Made by a program: the position numbers and the translations under genes
The notes under the pieces: model-generated
What the model was told of the DNA's origin: nothing
Seen by the model: only the letters and a program-made list of their open reading frames with translations
Databases searched by the model: none
DNA from: Bacteroidales bacterium
GTDB taxonomy: Bacteria > Bacteroidota > Bacteroidia > Bacteroidales > JAADJA01
NCBI GenBank assembly: GCA_021740645.1
Contig: JAIOZL010000039.1
Span: 1 to 49,970, forward strand
Length of the DNA: 49,970 bases
Reading direction: 5' to 3'
Part shown: in pieces, positions 1 to 10,011 of the stretch
How the letters are laid out: every line of letters starts with the position of its first letter
How positions within the stretch are numbered: the first letter of the stretch is position 1

Positions 1-798
1 AATGCGGCTACGGCTACTGCTTTAGCAACACCAAGAGATATTAACGGGGTCGCCTTTGACGGAACCGCAGATATTACCGTAACCGCTGCAGCCGGTACCT
101 TAACCGGAAACACCCTGAATGCTACCGTGGTAAATAGTAGTCTGACCAGTGTCGGAACTTTAACAGATCTTACCGTTACCAATGCCATTGCAGGTTCTGT
201 AACAGGTACCGCTGCCAATGTAACCGGTGTTGTGGCCATCGCAAACGGTGGAACCGGAGCTTCAACCCAACAGGCAGCTATTGATGCCCTGGCTGGTAGC
301 ACAACTTCAGGTCAGTTCTTAAGAGGTGACGGAACCAATGTATCGATGTCTGCCATTCAGGTAACTGATGTACCAACCCTTAATCAAAATACTTCAGGGA
401 ATGCGGCTACAGCTACTGCTTTAGAAACAGCAAGAGATATTAACGGGGTCGCTTTTGACGGAACCGCAGATATTACCGTAACCGCTGCAGCCGGTACCTT
501 AACCGGAAACACCCTGAATGCTACCGTGGTAAATAGTAGTCTGACCAGTGTCGGAACTTTAACAGATCTTACCGTTACTAATGCCATTGCAGGTTCTGTA
601 ACAGGTACCGCTGCCAATGTAACCGGTACCGTAGCCATCGCAAACGGTGGAACCGGAGCGACTACTCAACAAGCTGCGATCGATGCCCTGGCTGGTAGCA
701 CAACTTCAGGTCAGTTCTTAAGAGGTGACGGAACTAATGTATCGATGTCTGCCATTCAGGTAGCTGATGTACCAACCCTTAATCAAAATACTACAGGC
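1..798 (+). repeat. Tandem 399-bp DNA repeats inside the coding region
   Basis: The segment starting AATGCGGCTAC at position 1 recurs at 400 and again at 799, giving an exact 399-bp (133-codon) period. Copies 1-399 and 400-798 differ at only scattered positions. The third copy diverges after a few dozen bases. The array probably continues to the left of the window. Because the period is a multiple of three, gain or loss of a unit keeps the frame. Confidence 0.9.
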
Positions 799-2100
799 AA
801 TGCGGCTACAGCTACAACTGCTACTCATCTTGCAAGTGGAGCTGCAGGAACAATCCCATATCAATCCGCTGCCAATACAACCGCTATGTTAGCGGCTGGT
901 ACTTCCGGACAAGTGCTTACTTCTGGTGGTGCAGGTGCACCTACGTGGGAAGATCCTGCGGTAAATAATTATGCCAATCCTAGTGTTAGTGCTGGATTAA
1001 CCGCAATTAATGGAACGGCAACAACAGCCATGAGGAGTGATGCAGCACCGGCCATTAATCAAGCGATAGTACCTACATGGACAGGAGAGCATAGGTGGGA
1101 TGAAATGGGGACCTTTTCAAAAGGTATTACTGCATACGGAGCAGATTTATTCTTTAATTTCAGTTATCTGAATAATACAAATATTAATACAGGTACTTCA
1201 ACCGGAACCGTAACTATTGGTGGTACAGCTGATCAAACCATTAGCATTGGAGATGGTGGGGGTGCAAAAACTGTTACACTTGGAAGTAATACTTTAACGA
1301 GTACCACAACTATTGAAGGTGGTTCCGGGGGAATAAATATTGGGACTTCTGCTGTTGCAAACACGGTTACCATTGGAAATGCCGCAGGTGAAATAAATAT
1401 TCCAAAATTAACAGCATCAAGACCTGTTAAAACAGATGGTTCAAATAATTTGATTTCTGCTACTATCGATTTATCATCCTCGAATGATGTTGGGGCAAGT
1501 GTTTTGCCTATTGCAAATGGGGGGACCGGTCAGACTGCAGCATCTGCAGCATTTGATGCCCTTTCACCCATGTCCTCTACTGGCGATATTATTTATGGAG
1601 GTGCAAGTGGTACTGCAACTCGACTGGCCGCAGGCTCAGCAGATATGGTATTAACAAGCAATGGCGCCGCAGCACCTAGTTGGAATTATCCAAAACTTTC
1701 TTCTTCAGAAAATTATCTTGCCGCTGATAGAGTTTTAGTTGCCAATAACTATTCAACTGCACTTTCCTCAATAACTCTTGATGCAGGAACCTGGCTTATC
1801 ACTTGCGAGGCAACTTTTTCATTTAGTTCTGCTTCCAATACTTATTGGAATGCAACTCTGGTATTGGGCACATCAGCTGCTAATGCCTATACCTCAGGTA
1901 ATGGCAGTACAAGGGTACAAGGTGGAGCCGGACCAAATCCGATCCAAATAAGTCTTTCAAAAATAGTAACTCTTGGTTCAACTACTACCATTAGTACCTA
2001 TGGCGCCGCAAATGTGGCAGCTACTGTTGTTGTTACACCTCCAGTTAATCCAAGCACGGCGGGCACTGCAACAGGAATACATGCTGTAAGGATTCAATAA
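1..2100 (+). CDS. Repeat-rich surface or tail-fibre-like protein, 5' end outside the window
   Basis: The frame is open from base 1, so the gene begins before the window; the first internal ATG (127) is not a credible start. The protein is low in complexity and rich in Thr, Ala, Gly and Asn. It has recurring motifs such as IANGGTGA, AAIDALAG, GQFLRGDG and VTGTAANVTG, which resemble phage tail-fibre and receptor-binding repeats also found in bacterial surface proteins. Residues up to about 266 of the visible part are two full 133-residue repeats and the start of a third, encoded by near-identical DNA. The last 130 or so residues are non-repetitive and may form a beta-rich head domain. No T9SS sorting domain is recognisable at the C-terminus. 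No phage genes are adjacent, so a surface-exposed host protein is more likely than a prophage fibre. Function is unknown. Confidence 0.75.
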   Translation, partial: NAATATALATPRDINGVAFDGTADITVTAAAGTLTGNTLNATVVNSSLTSVGTLTDLTVTNAIAGSVTGTAANVTGVVAIANGGTGASTQQAAIDALAGSTTSGQFLRGDGTNVSMSAIQVTDVPTLNQNTSGNAATATALETARDINGVAFDGTADITVTAAAGTLTGNTLNATVVNSSLTSVGTLTDLTVTNAIAGSVTGTAANVTGTVAIANGGTGATTQQAAIDALAGSTTSGQFLRGDGTNVSMSAIQVADVPTLNQNTTGNAATATTATHLASGAAGTIPYQSAANTTAMLAAGTSGQVLTSGGAGAPTWEDPAVNNYANPSVSAGLTAINGTATTAMRSDAAPAINQAIVPTWTGEHRWDEMGTFSKGITAYGADLFFNFSYLNNTNINTGTSTGTVTIGGTADQTISIGDGGGAKTVTLGSNTLTSTTTIEGGSGGINIGTSAVANTVTIGNAAGEINIPKLTASRPVKTDGSNNLISATIDLSSSNDVGASVLPIANGGTGQTAASAAFDALSPMSSTGDIIYGGASGTATRLAAGSADMVLTSNGAAAPSWNYPKLSSSENYLAADRVLVANNYSTALSSITLDAGTWLITCEATFSFSSASNTYWNATLVLGTSAANAYTSGNGSTRVQGGAGPNPIQISLSKIVTLGSTTTISTYGAANVAATVVVTPPVNPSTAGTATGIHAVRIQ

Positions 2101-2156
2101 ATAAAAGATAAATATGACTTATAAAATCTAAATGCAAAAATAATTTTTAGTCCATT

Positions 2157-2822
2157 ATGAAACGACTATATATATCAATAACGCTCGCACTCCTAATATC
2201 CCTGACACTTGGAGCTCAGTCCCTTGTGAAACTATATACCCCTGCCGACTCCCTCCAATACTCCCTCGGAGCATTCGTAGGACAATGGCTTATTAACAAC
2301 AGCTTCACCATTTCCAATAAAGCATTGTTTAATCGTGGGATGGACGATATAATTCAAAACCATCCCCTCGCGATTTCCGACTCAAGTATACTTCCGATAC
2401 TTGCTTCCTACCAACTCTCTACCCAAAATGAAAGAAGTCGACAGTTGGAAGCCCAATTATTCGCAGAATTAAAAGGAAAAACCGGTGTTGGAGCTCTTCC
2501 TAATGGAGTTCATTATATCGTAATCGAAAAGGGAAGCGGAATCCGCCCTACAGCGAAAGATACCGTGGTTTTCAATGCAGTTGGTGTTTTTCCCGACGGA
2601 ACCGTTTTCGAAGACAGCTTTAAAAAGGGTCAACCAATCATTAATATCACTTCCAATTTAATTCCGGGATTAAATGAAGCCATGCAATTAATGCCTGAAG
2701 GCTCGAAATGGAGGATTTTTATTCCTTCTGCCCTGGGGTACGGAACAGCCGGTTTGCCAAATCTGATACCCCCAAATACTGCTTTGGTTTTTGATATTAC
2801 ACTAAATGAAGTGAAAAAGTAA
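2157..2822 (+). CDS. FKBP-type peptidyl-prolyl cis-trans isomerase, exported
   Basis: The 221-residue protein starts with a signal peptide (MKRLYISITLALLISLTLGA, cleavage near A20). An alpha-helical FkpA/Mip-type dimerisation domain spans roughly residues 30-110. The C-terminal half is an FKBP domain with the hallmarks DGTVFEDS, IPGLNEAMQLMPEGSKW, IPSALGYG and IPPNTALVFDITL. It should catalyse prolyl isomerisation or act as a chaperone in the periplasm. No lipobox cysteine is present, so it is probably soluble. It lies 56 bp after the repeat protein and 15 bp before the giant adhesin gene on the same strand. A folding role for these secreted neighbours is plausible but inferred only from position. 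Confidence 0.85.
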   Translation: MKRLYISITLALLISLTLGAQSLVKLYTPADSLQYSLGAFVGQWLINNSFTISNKALFNRGMDDIIQNHPLAISDSSILPILASYQLSTQNERSRQLEAQLFAELKGKTGVGALPNGVHYIVIEKGSGIRPTAKDTVVFNAVGVFPDGTVFEDSFKKGQPIINITSNLIPGLNEAMQLMPEGSKWRIFIPSALGYGTAGLPNLIPPNTALVFDITLNEVKK

Positions 2823-2837
2823 TTATTCATTTATAAA

Positions 2838-5800
2838 TTGATATACACAAATAACCATACAAACCATCCTCCTCGCAGGACCATCCAATCTCTCAAAAGG
2901 ATTGCGATCGTTCTTGCTATGGCTTTGTTGTTATTTCAATCAAAAACTCTTAATGCCCAGGTAATTCACAATACCGGAGCTGCTATTAATGTTACCTCCG
3001 GAACCGTTGTGGGAAGTGATACCCTTATTAATGCAGCCGGTGATCTTCTCAATGATGGAGAAATCAATCTTCAGGATGACTATTTCAACATTGGCACTAC
3101 ACGGGGAAATGGTGATTATAATGTTGGTGGAAACTGGTCAAATACCGGCATCTTTAACCGGGGAACAAGTACCGTTCAGTTCAGGGGAAATAAAGTCCAA
3201 ACCATTTCGAGTATCGGAGATACCATTTTCTATAATCTGATTATCAATAATTCAGGATCTGCGACAGAAAATAGAATCTTACTACTGAATAATGTTATTG
3301 TTTCAAATACCCTGCGTCTCGAACTGGGAAATGTGAACGCAGGAACCTTCAAACTAAATCTTTCCAACCAAACTAACGCATCATTAGAATATCCCTCAAC
3401 AACAGGAAGCCGGGTTATTGGTAAATTTGAAAGGGGAATTAATAATACAGGTCCCTACTTATTCCCTATTGGATCTGATTCGACGTATAATCCTCTAAAT
3501 CTGAATATTAATGTGCCTCCTACTGCCGGTTCGGTATTGTCGGAGTTTATTCTGGGTGACCCTGGTAGTGCCGGACTCCCTCTTCGCGACGATAGCGTTG
3601 AAGTCTTCGAACAATACCATTATGGTTATTGGGGGCTGAAGGCTGAAAACGGCTTCGAAAGTTCCAATTACGACATAAATATGGGTGGAGAAGGTTTTGA
3701 TACCACTATTTTCGATATTACCAGAGTAATTAAACGTTTGGCTATGGGTCCGGGCGACTGGTATCTGGATGGGCTTCATCGCGATGGAACCGGAACTGTC
3801 GGCTATCGTGATAGCCTGAGGTTGGGCATTGATAACAATGGAAATCATTTTGCTTACGGTAAAGTCAGACCTTATATCTGGACTCAACCCACCGACACAG
3901 CCGTTTGCGAGGGTGAGAGCGCTTCCTTCTCCGTAACAGCAACCGGTAAAGGAAAACTATTCTTCCAATGGCAGGAAGATAACGGAAGTGGAATATTTAC
4001 CGATCTAAATGACGGTGGTGTGTATTCCGGGACGAAAGATTCAGTTCTGGTCATTAATCCTACCAACCTAAGCATGGATGGATACCAATATCGGGTTATT
4101 GTGGTTCATCGACACGGATACTATACTATTAGTGATACCGCAACATTAACTGTGAATCCGATTCCTAAAGTTTTTGTTAATCCAAAAAGAGACACTCTTT
4201 GTAATAATGAACCCGCAATTGTTAGCATAAGCAGTGATGTTCCAGGCACAATTTTTACCATGGAGGTGTTTTATTCAGGAAATATCACCGGTGCTTCAAC
4301 CACTCTGGTTGGTGGAAATACAATAAATCAAACTTTGCTTAACACTGGGAATTATGTAGATTCAGTTATGTATGTAATTACACCAACAGGACCCGGTTCC
4401 ACCCATTGCGTTGGCACCCCTGATACTGTAATTATATATGTAAATCCAACGGCAAATTTAAGTCTGGATCTTCTGCCCGATACCATTGTCTGTGATGTGA
4501 CCCCCGTAATCTTTGATCTCACTTCGGAGAATGGAATCGTGTTGGGAGATAAAAAATATCAATTATCTGTTGTAAATCCGGGAGCAGTAACCGGGGTCCA
4601 ACCTCCGGGTGAATATGACTATATTGACGGTACTGACTTTACCAACACTCTTGTCAATCCAACAAATGAAGTTCAGATCGTTACTTACACCTTCCACCCT
4701 GTTATTAAAAATCCACGTTTTGGTCGTGCCTATTGCGATCCGGGAACTATAAACGATACTACCATCAGGATCTGGGTAAACCCGACACCTGAAATAATCC
4801 TTTCTTACCTGCCCGATACCGTTTTGTGCGATGAAGATACCATTACATTCACCACACTTACAGGTAATGGAGCTCTGGTTGGAAATTGGGTCTATGATGT
4901 AACCGTTGATGCATCAGACTTTTTCTCACTGCAGGGGGTAAATGGTGCCGGCGATACCGCAGTGAATACTTTTACCCAGTACATTAAAAATACCTCGACT
5001 ACTCTTCAATGGATTGACTATACTTTTATTCCTAAAATTAAGGCTGTAAGTGACAATATTCCTTATTGCAATAATGGAATTGAACAAACCATTCGGGTGT
5101 GGATTAATCCTATCCCGTATCTTACTGCAATTACCGATGATACTGTCTATTGTGATACTTCTACAGTTGAAATTGAAATTGAGAATAGAAACGGACTTGT
5201 ATACGGTACTAAGTTCTACGACGTAGTTGTTGAATACCTGGCTGGAGCAGTAAGCACAAGCTATTTACCTGGTCTGACTAATCTTGAAAACCCAGTCAAA
5301 ATATCTGATGATCTGGTGAATAATACCGACTCACTCCAGATTATCAAATACATATTTATCCCAATAATTCATAATCCGGGTAACAGCAACTCCGATAAAT
5401 ACTGCGACGTAAACGGAATAATCGATACGGTAACTATTTATTTAAATCCAACCCCACGAATTATTGTCGATTTAAATACCGACACTCTGGTGTGTGACTC
5501 TTCAAATTATATATTAAGCCTTAATACCGGAAATGGTATTATTTCTTCCGGTGCCACAAAATGGTATAACATAAGCTCCACTATTACCAAAGATGGAGGG
5601 ATTCCGGGAGCAATAAACGATGTTGATGGAATTATCCCAGATGGTTCCTATATGCTCGATGGAACTCATTCATACAGATTAGTAAACAATACACGTGATT
5701 ACAGAATAATCACTTACAATATAAAACCGGTGTTCCTGGATGTGAACGGTCATTATCCCGATTGCGATAAGGGAATAGATACGACCATTATAATCTACCT

Positions 5801-8800
5801 CAATCCTACACCGGTTTTTGACACTATTACCATCTCTGATACCGTTATCTGCAATGAAACTTTTGTTACTATCACTCCAATTAACTCCCAGATAGTTGCA
5901 GGAAACGGAGAGGTGAAGTATGAGTTTGAAACAGAATCGGTTTCGCTTACAGGCTATCGCGACAATTCTGCAGGCCCCTATATTATGGGCGCCTTTACCG
6001 ACCTTCTTATCAATTCATCGGCATTCATACAACCAATAAAGTACACCTTCAGTCCGTTAATCGATGATCCCGATCATCCCAATTGCTTTAACGGAATAAA
6101 GGACAGCGTACTGATTAAAGTGGCGCCTACACTTCTTGATACAGCAGAGGCACTTGAATATATTGGCGGGAGAAATATTAAATGCTTCGGAGAATCGAAT
6201 GGTAAAATTAATTTATATCCATATGGAGGGTACTATCTGGATGACTATTCCTATGAATGGTCCAAGGATGGGGTAAATCTTGACATCGAAATTGATTCCA
6301 TATTTAATCTGAAAATTGGAACATATACCTACAAAATAAGAGATGTTATAGGCTGCGAGTACAGAGATACTCTGGTATTAACCCAACCCGACAAAATGGT
6401 TTTCAATGATTCCATAGTTGATGTTGCTTGCGGTGGCGGTCAGGATGGTAAAATAATTGCAATCACGTCAGGAGGAACTCTGGGTTATCATTACACCTGG
6501 GCAGGGTACGTTACCGGATTTGATCCCACACAAATTAACAATCCCGACAGTATTTACAATTTACCTGCTGGCTTGTATGAAGTATGGGTAAACGACACCA
6601 ATAATTGCCAGTTAAATAATTATTATACCGTTCAGGAACCTGCGGTCCCTGGAGTTGCTTCTGTAATTTCAACTTATGGAAGTTATGACATTTCATGTTT
6701 CGGAGCTTCGGATGCATGGATTAATATTAATGTTGATGGTGAAGGCGACGATTATGCATTCTATACTTTTGAATGGAAGGATGAAAATGAAATTGTACTG
6801 GCTACAACCCGAAATATATCCGGACTCCCCGCAGGTTACTTTGAGCTTAATATAACCGACTCGATTGGATGCCCTGCAAATGCATTTTTCGAACTCAGAG
6901 AACCTCCGGTAATGAAACTTTTCCGGACAGGATATACCAGCCCCGAAGGATTCGACATTTCCTGTTTTGGTGAGGAAGATGGTGTTATCGATATAAATAT
7001 TACTGATAGGGATCCGGCCAGAATTCTGTCGTATAACTGGTCCAATCTGCTTAGCGGCTATACCTCCGTTCAGAAAAACATTAATGATCTTCCTGTGGGA
7101 ACTTACGATCTGATAGTTAATGATGGATATTGTTCTGTTGATACAAGCTTCACCCTTGTTTCCCCAACTCTTATAGAAGCCACCCTCGAAGATTCATCAG
7201 AATATAACGGTTTCGAAATTTCATGTAATGCTTTAAGTGATGGCTATCTTAACACTTCAATTACTGGCGGTTATGGAACTTATTCTTATTCCTGGACAAC
7301 TCTTAATGGCAATCTTAATGCTTCAGAAACAGACCGCGATAGTATCTGGGATGTACCGGTGGGAACCTATACTTTAAAAGTAACTGATGGCATTAATTGC
7401 GTTAGAAGCTTTGATTATATTCTTAATGAAGCAGATCCATTACGAATTGACCCGATTTTAAGCGACTACAATAATTTCAACATCAGTTGCTTTAACGATT
7501 TGAATGGAAGCATCACTCTGCAACCTGCAGGAGGTGTTCAACCCTATTCTTTTGCTTGGACAGGTTCTGCTTCCGGAATAATACAAAATAATGAAGATCA
7601 ATCTAATGTAGGTGCAGGTGATTTAAACATTGTACTTACAGATTTAAATAATTGCACCAATAATTGGGACATTACTTTAACAGAACCTGAGCTTATTACC
7701 TCTGTCATTACTACAAAATCAATTAGTTGTAATAATCTGCCCGATGGCGCCGCAGATTTGGAAGTTAATGGAGGTGTAAGCGATCTGCCTTATAATTATT
7801 TGTGGGATAATGGCGCAACTACCGAGGATATTGAGACATTATTTGTGGGTGAGTATTCTGTTATAATTACAGATGCCAACAACTGTGTACACTATGATAC
7901 CACATACGTACCTCAACCACCGGATATTACCATCGAATTAACCTCTCCACTTCAATATAACGGAAAAATGATTAGCTGTTTTGGTGAGTCTGATGCAATA
8001 ATTAATTCCTTTGTTTACGGTGGTGTTGGTGAATTTGAATATCTGTGGTTAAAGAATGGAGAAACAACAGAGGGACTTACCAATGTTTCTGCAGGTTATT
8101 ATCCACTTCAAATAACCGATGAAAATGATTGTGTTAAAATTGATAGTATAGAAATTGAACAACCCGCTCCTATTACTTCCAAAGTATTTGAAACCAATCC
8201 AAGTTGCTATCAATATGAGGACGGTTTTATTACTCTTATTCCTCAGGGAGGTACTCCGGATTATACCATTGTATGGGAAGGTATTGATCAATTTGGTCAG
8301 AAAGCCGACTCACTGTCTGAAGGCTCTTATAATGTGAGAATAACAGACTTGAATAACTGTTATCTCGATACATCAGGTGTTCTTGTTCAGCCCGACTCAA
8401 TTTATATCATTAAAAATATTACCCAACCATACTGTCCCGATAAGCCCGACGGAATTATTGATATAACTATTGTAAATGCTCAGGAACCATATACTGTAAA
8501 ATGGTCGGAAGAGAATATGGAAGGTTTATATATTGAGGATATGGGCTTTGGCACCTATATTTTTGAGCTTACCGACAACAATTTATGTGTATTTAGCGAT
8601 ACAACGGTATTAGAGAGTAGTAATATTTCATGTTTGTTCATCCCAACGGTATTTACACCCGATGGGGATGGCATTAATGATATTTGGGAGATCGGGGAGA
8701 TTGAAATATATCCGGAAGCTATTATAGAAATATATAACCGCTGGGGCGAATTGATTTACATTTCTGAAAAAGGATATACAAATCCATGGGATGGAACGTT

Positions 8801-8897
8801 TAAAGGTAGAGAAATGCCAATCGACTCATATTATTTTGTTCTTATTCCCGGAAAGGGTAAAGAACCTGTTACCGGTAATGTTACTATAATTCGTTAA
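2838..8897 (+). CDS. Giant SprB-like surface adhesin with gliding-motility-type (T9SS type B) C-terminal domain
   Basis: This 2019-residue protein appears to start at a TTG. That start gives a full signal peptide (KRIAIVLAMALLLF, ending TLNAQ near residue 41); the only nearby ATG, at 2920, would give a truncated one. After an N-terminal beta-rich region comes an Ig-like domain (around 350-440). Next are about six PKD-like units marked by NPTP and PDTxxCD. Then come about ten SprB-type repeats with CFGESDG, GGxxxYxYxW and GxYxLxITD motifs. The last 85 or so residues (IPTVFTPDGDGINDIWEI, NRWGE, PWDG) form the CHU_C / gliding-motility-associated domain used by type IX secretion. The product is expected on the cell surface as an adhesin or gliding-type filament. 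The PorP/SprF gene that follows is the typical partner. Confidence 0.9.
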   Translation: MIYTNNHTNHPPRRTIQSLKRIAIVLAMALLLFQSKTLNAQVIHNTGAAINVTSGTVVGSDTLINAAGDLLNDGEINLQDDYFNIGTTRGNGDYNVGGNWSNTGIFNRGTSTVQFRGNKVQTISSIGDTIFYNLIINNSGSATENRILLLNNVIVSNTLRLELGNVNAGTFKLNLSNQTNASLEYPSTTGSRVIGKFERGINNTGPYLFPIGSDSTYNPLNLNINVPPTAGSVLSEFILGDPGSAGLPLRDDSVEVFEQYHYGYWGLKAENGFESSNYDINMGGEGFDTTIFDITRVIKRLAMGPGDWYLDGLHRDGTGTVGYRDSLRLGIDNNGNHFAYGKVRPYIWTQPTDTAVCEGESASFSVTATGKGKLFFQWQEDNGSGIFTDLNDGGVYSGTKDSVLVINPTNLSMDGYQYRVIVVHRHGYYTISDTATLTVNPIPKVFVNPKRDTLCNNEPAIVSISSDVPGTIFTMEVFYSGNITGASTTLVGGNTINQTLLNTGNYVDSVMYVITPTGPGSTHCVGTPDTVIIYVNPTANLSLDLLPDTIVCDVTPVIFDLTSENGIVLGDKKYQLSVVNPGAVTGVQPPGEYDYIDGTDFTNTLVNPTNEVQIVTYTFHPVIKNPRFGRAYCDPGTINDTTIRIWVNPTPEIILSYLPDTVLCDEDTITFTTLTGNGALVGNWVYDVTVDASDFFSLQGVNGAGDTAVNTFTQYIKNTSTTLQWIDYTFIPKIKAVSDNIPYCNNGIEQTIRVWINPIPYLTAITDDTVYCDTSTVEIEIENRNGLVYGTKFYDVVVEYLAGAVSTSYLPGLTNLENPVKISDDLVNNTDSLQIIKYIFIPIIHNPGNSNSDKYCDVNGIIDTVTIYLNPTPRIIVDLNTDTLVCDSSNYILSLNTGNGIISSGATKWYNISSTITKDGGIPGAINDVDGIIPDGSYMLDGTHSYRLVNNTRDYRIITYNIKPVFLDVNGHYPDCDKGIDTTIIIYLNPTPVFDTITISDTVICNETFVTITPINSQIVAGNGEVKYEFETESVSLTGYRDNSAGPYIMGAFTDLLINSSAFIQPIKYTFSPLIDDPDHPNCFNGIKDSVLIKVAPTLLDTAEALEYIGGRNIKCFGESNGKINLYPYGGYYLDDYSYEWSKDGVNLDIEIDSIFNLKIGTYTYKIRDVIGCEYRDTLVLTQPDKMVFNDSIVDVACGGGQDGKIIAITSGGTLGYHYTWAGYVTGFDPTQINNPDSIYNLPAGLYEVWVNDTNNCQLNNYYTVQEPAVPGVASVISTYGSYDISCFGASDAWININVDGEGDDYAFYTFEWKDENEIVLATTRNISGLPAGYFELNITDSIGCPANAFFELREPPVMKLFRTGYTSPEGFDISCFGEEDGVIDINITDRDPARILSYNWSNLLSGYTSVQKNINDLPVGTYDLIVNDGYCSVDTSFTLVSPTLIEATLEDSSEYNGFEISCNALSDGYLNTSITGGYGTYSYSWTTLNGNLNASETDRDSIWDVPVGTYTLKVTDGINCVRSFDYILNEADPLRIDPILSDYNNFNISCFNDLNGSITLQPAGGVQPYSFAWTGSASGIIQNNEDQSNVGAGDLNIVLTDLNNCTNNWDITLTEPELITSVITTKSISCNNLPDGAADLEVNGGVSDLPYNYLWDNGATTEDIETLFVGEYSVIITDANNCVHYDTTYVPQPPDITIELTSPLQYNGKMISCFGESDAIINSFVYGGVGEFEYLWLKNGETTEGLTNVSAGYYPLQITDENDCVKIDSIEIEQPAPITSKVFETNPSCYQYEDGFITLIPQGGTPDYTIVWEGIDQFGQKADSLSEGSYNVRITDLNNCYLDTSGVLVQPDSIYIIKNITQPYCPDKPDGIIDITIVNAQEPYTVKWSEENMEGLYIEDMGFGTYIFELTDNNLCVFSDTTVLESSNISCLFIPTVFTPDGDGINDIWEIGEIEIYPEAIIEIYNRWGELIYISEKGYTNPWDGTFKGREMPIDSYYFVLIPGKGKEPVTGNVTIIR

Positions 8898-8920
8898 CAA
8901 TTATGTAAAAATATTATAGA

Positions 8921-8928
8921 TACCTTTG
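8921..8928 (+). promoter_or_regulatory. Bacteroidetes-type -7 element upstream of the PorP/SprF gene
   Basis: TACCTTTG matches the Bacteroidetes -7 consensus TAnnTTTG and lies in the intergenic gap 90 bp before the TTG start of the PorP/SprF gene. No clear TTG -33 box is seen, so this is a candidate only. Confidence 0.4.
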
Positions 8929-9017
8929 CGATTTTTATTATTTGGATAAAACAGGATTATAAATAAACCATTAATGCAATTAAGCAATTTGAAAACATAT
9001 TTTGAATATAAATTGAA

Positions 9018-10004
9018 TTGAAAAAATACCAACTATATATTATTATCCTTTTATTTTTGTTGGGAGCTAAAAACATGACCGCTCAGCAATTACCATTGTA
9101 TTCACAGTATATGAATAATGGTTTCCTGCTGAACCCGGCTATGGCCGGCTACGATGGCTATACTTCATTCAACATTACCACCAGAAAACAATGGGTGGGT
9201 TTTCAAAATTCACCTTTAACCTATTCTGTTTCCGGACAAACACGCCTTTTAAGAAAATCGTACCGTATTGTTAATCGTCCTGTAAAAGATAATAAATATA
9301 AGCCCAGTACAAAAGGGAGGGTTGGACTGGGAGGCTTTGTTTTTAATGATATAAACGGACTGGTATCCAGAACAGGCGTTCAATTTGCTTATGCCTACCA
9401 TATCTATTTTTATGAAAGTCAACTTTCCTTTGGTCTGGCCGGACAGTTATTTCAATATAAGATAGATAACGACCGAATAACTACATTTTTTGATGGTGAT
9501 CCAACGGTTGAAAGTGATTTAAATATTGTAGCTTTTATACCCGATGCAAATTTTGGCGTTTTCTGGACGAGTCCCACGTTTTTTATGGGTTTTTCAGCAA
9601 ACCAGTTGCTTCAGTCTCCTTTAAAATTAGGAAGTGATGTGCTTTCTGAATTCAAAATGCTGAGACATTATTATTTTATGGGGGGATATCGTTTTATTGG
9701 TTTTCAAAGCGGATTTGATCTGGAACCTTCGTTTTTATTAAAATCAACTGAGCAATTTTTACCACAGGCAGACATTGCTCTTAAACTTTATTACCAGACC
9801 GATTATTGGGTTGGACTTTCTTACAGAACCAGCGGTTCGTTGTCAGCTATGTTTGGAGTTCGCAAAGAACGCATGTATTTAGGTTATGCCTACGATTATG
9901 CCTTATCCTCCATAAGAAAATATAATTTTGGTTCTCATGAAGTATTTGTCTCCCTGAAATTTGGCTCAAATGCCCGCAGGTACCGTTGGTTAAACAGATA
10001 CTAA
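9018..10004 (+). CDS. PorP/SprF family type IX secretion system outer-membrane protein
   Basis: The 328-residue protein begins at TTG with a signal peptide (MKKYQLYIIILLFLLGAKNM, cleaved near TAQ). The mature N-terminus QQLPLYSQYMNNGFLLNPAMAGYDGY is the signature of PorP/SprF proteins. The remainder alternates short polar and aromatic segments typical of an outer-membrane beta-barrel and ends in a barrel-like strand. In this family each SprF-like protein helps export or anchor a cognate substrate carrying a type B C-terminal domain. The adhesin gene immediately upstream is such a substrate, so the two very probably work as a pair. The next gene starts 7 bp after the stop. Confidence 0.9.
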   Translation: MKKYQLYIIILLFLLGAKNMTAQQLPLYSQYMNNGFLLNPAMAGYDGYTSFNITTRKQWVGFQNSPLTYSVSGQTRLLRKSYRIVNRPVKDNKYKPSTKGRVGLGGFVFNDINGLVSRTGVQFAYAYHIYFYESQLSFGLAGQLFQYKIDNDRITTFFDGDPTVESDLNIVAFIPDANFGVFWTSPTFFMGFSANQLLQSPLKLGSDVLSEFKMLRHYYFMGGYRFIGFQSGFDLEPSFLLKSTEQFLPQADIALKLYYQTDYWVGLSYRTSGSLSAMFGVRKERMYLGYAYDYALSSIRKYNFGSHEVFVSLKFGSNARRYRWLNRY

Positions 10005-10011
10005 TATTCAG

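Noticed and set aside
1..2100. Prophage tail module
   Set aside because: The repeats look fibre-like, but the genes to the right are ordinary chromosomal T9SS and folding genes, with no phage structural or packaging genes.
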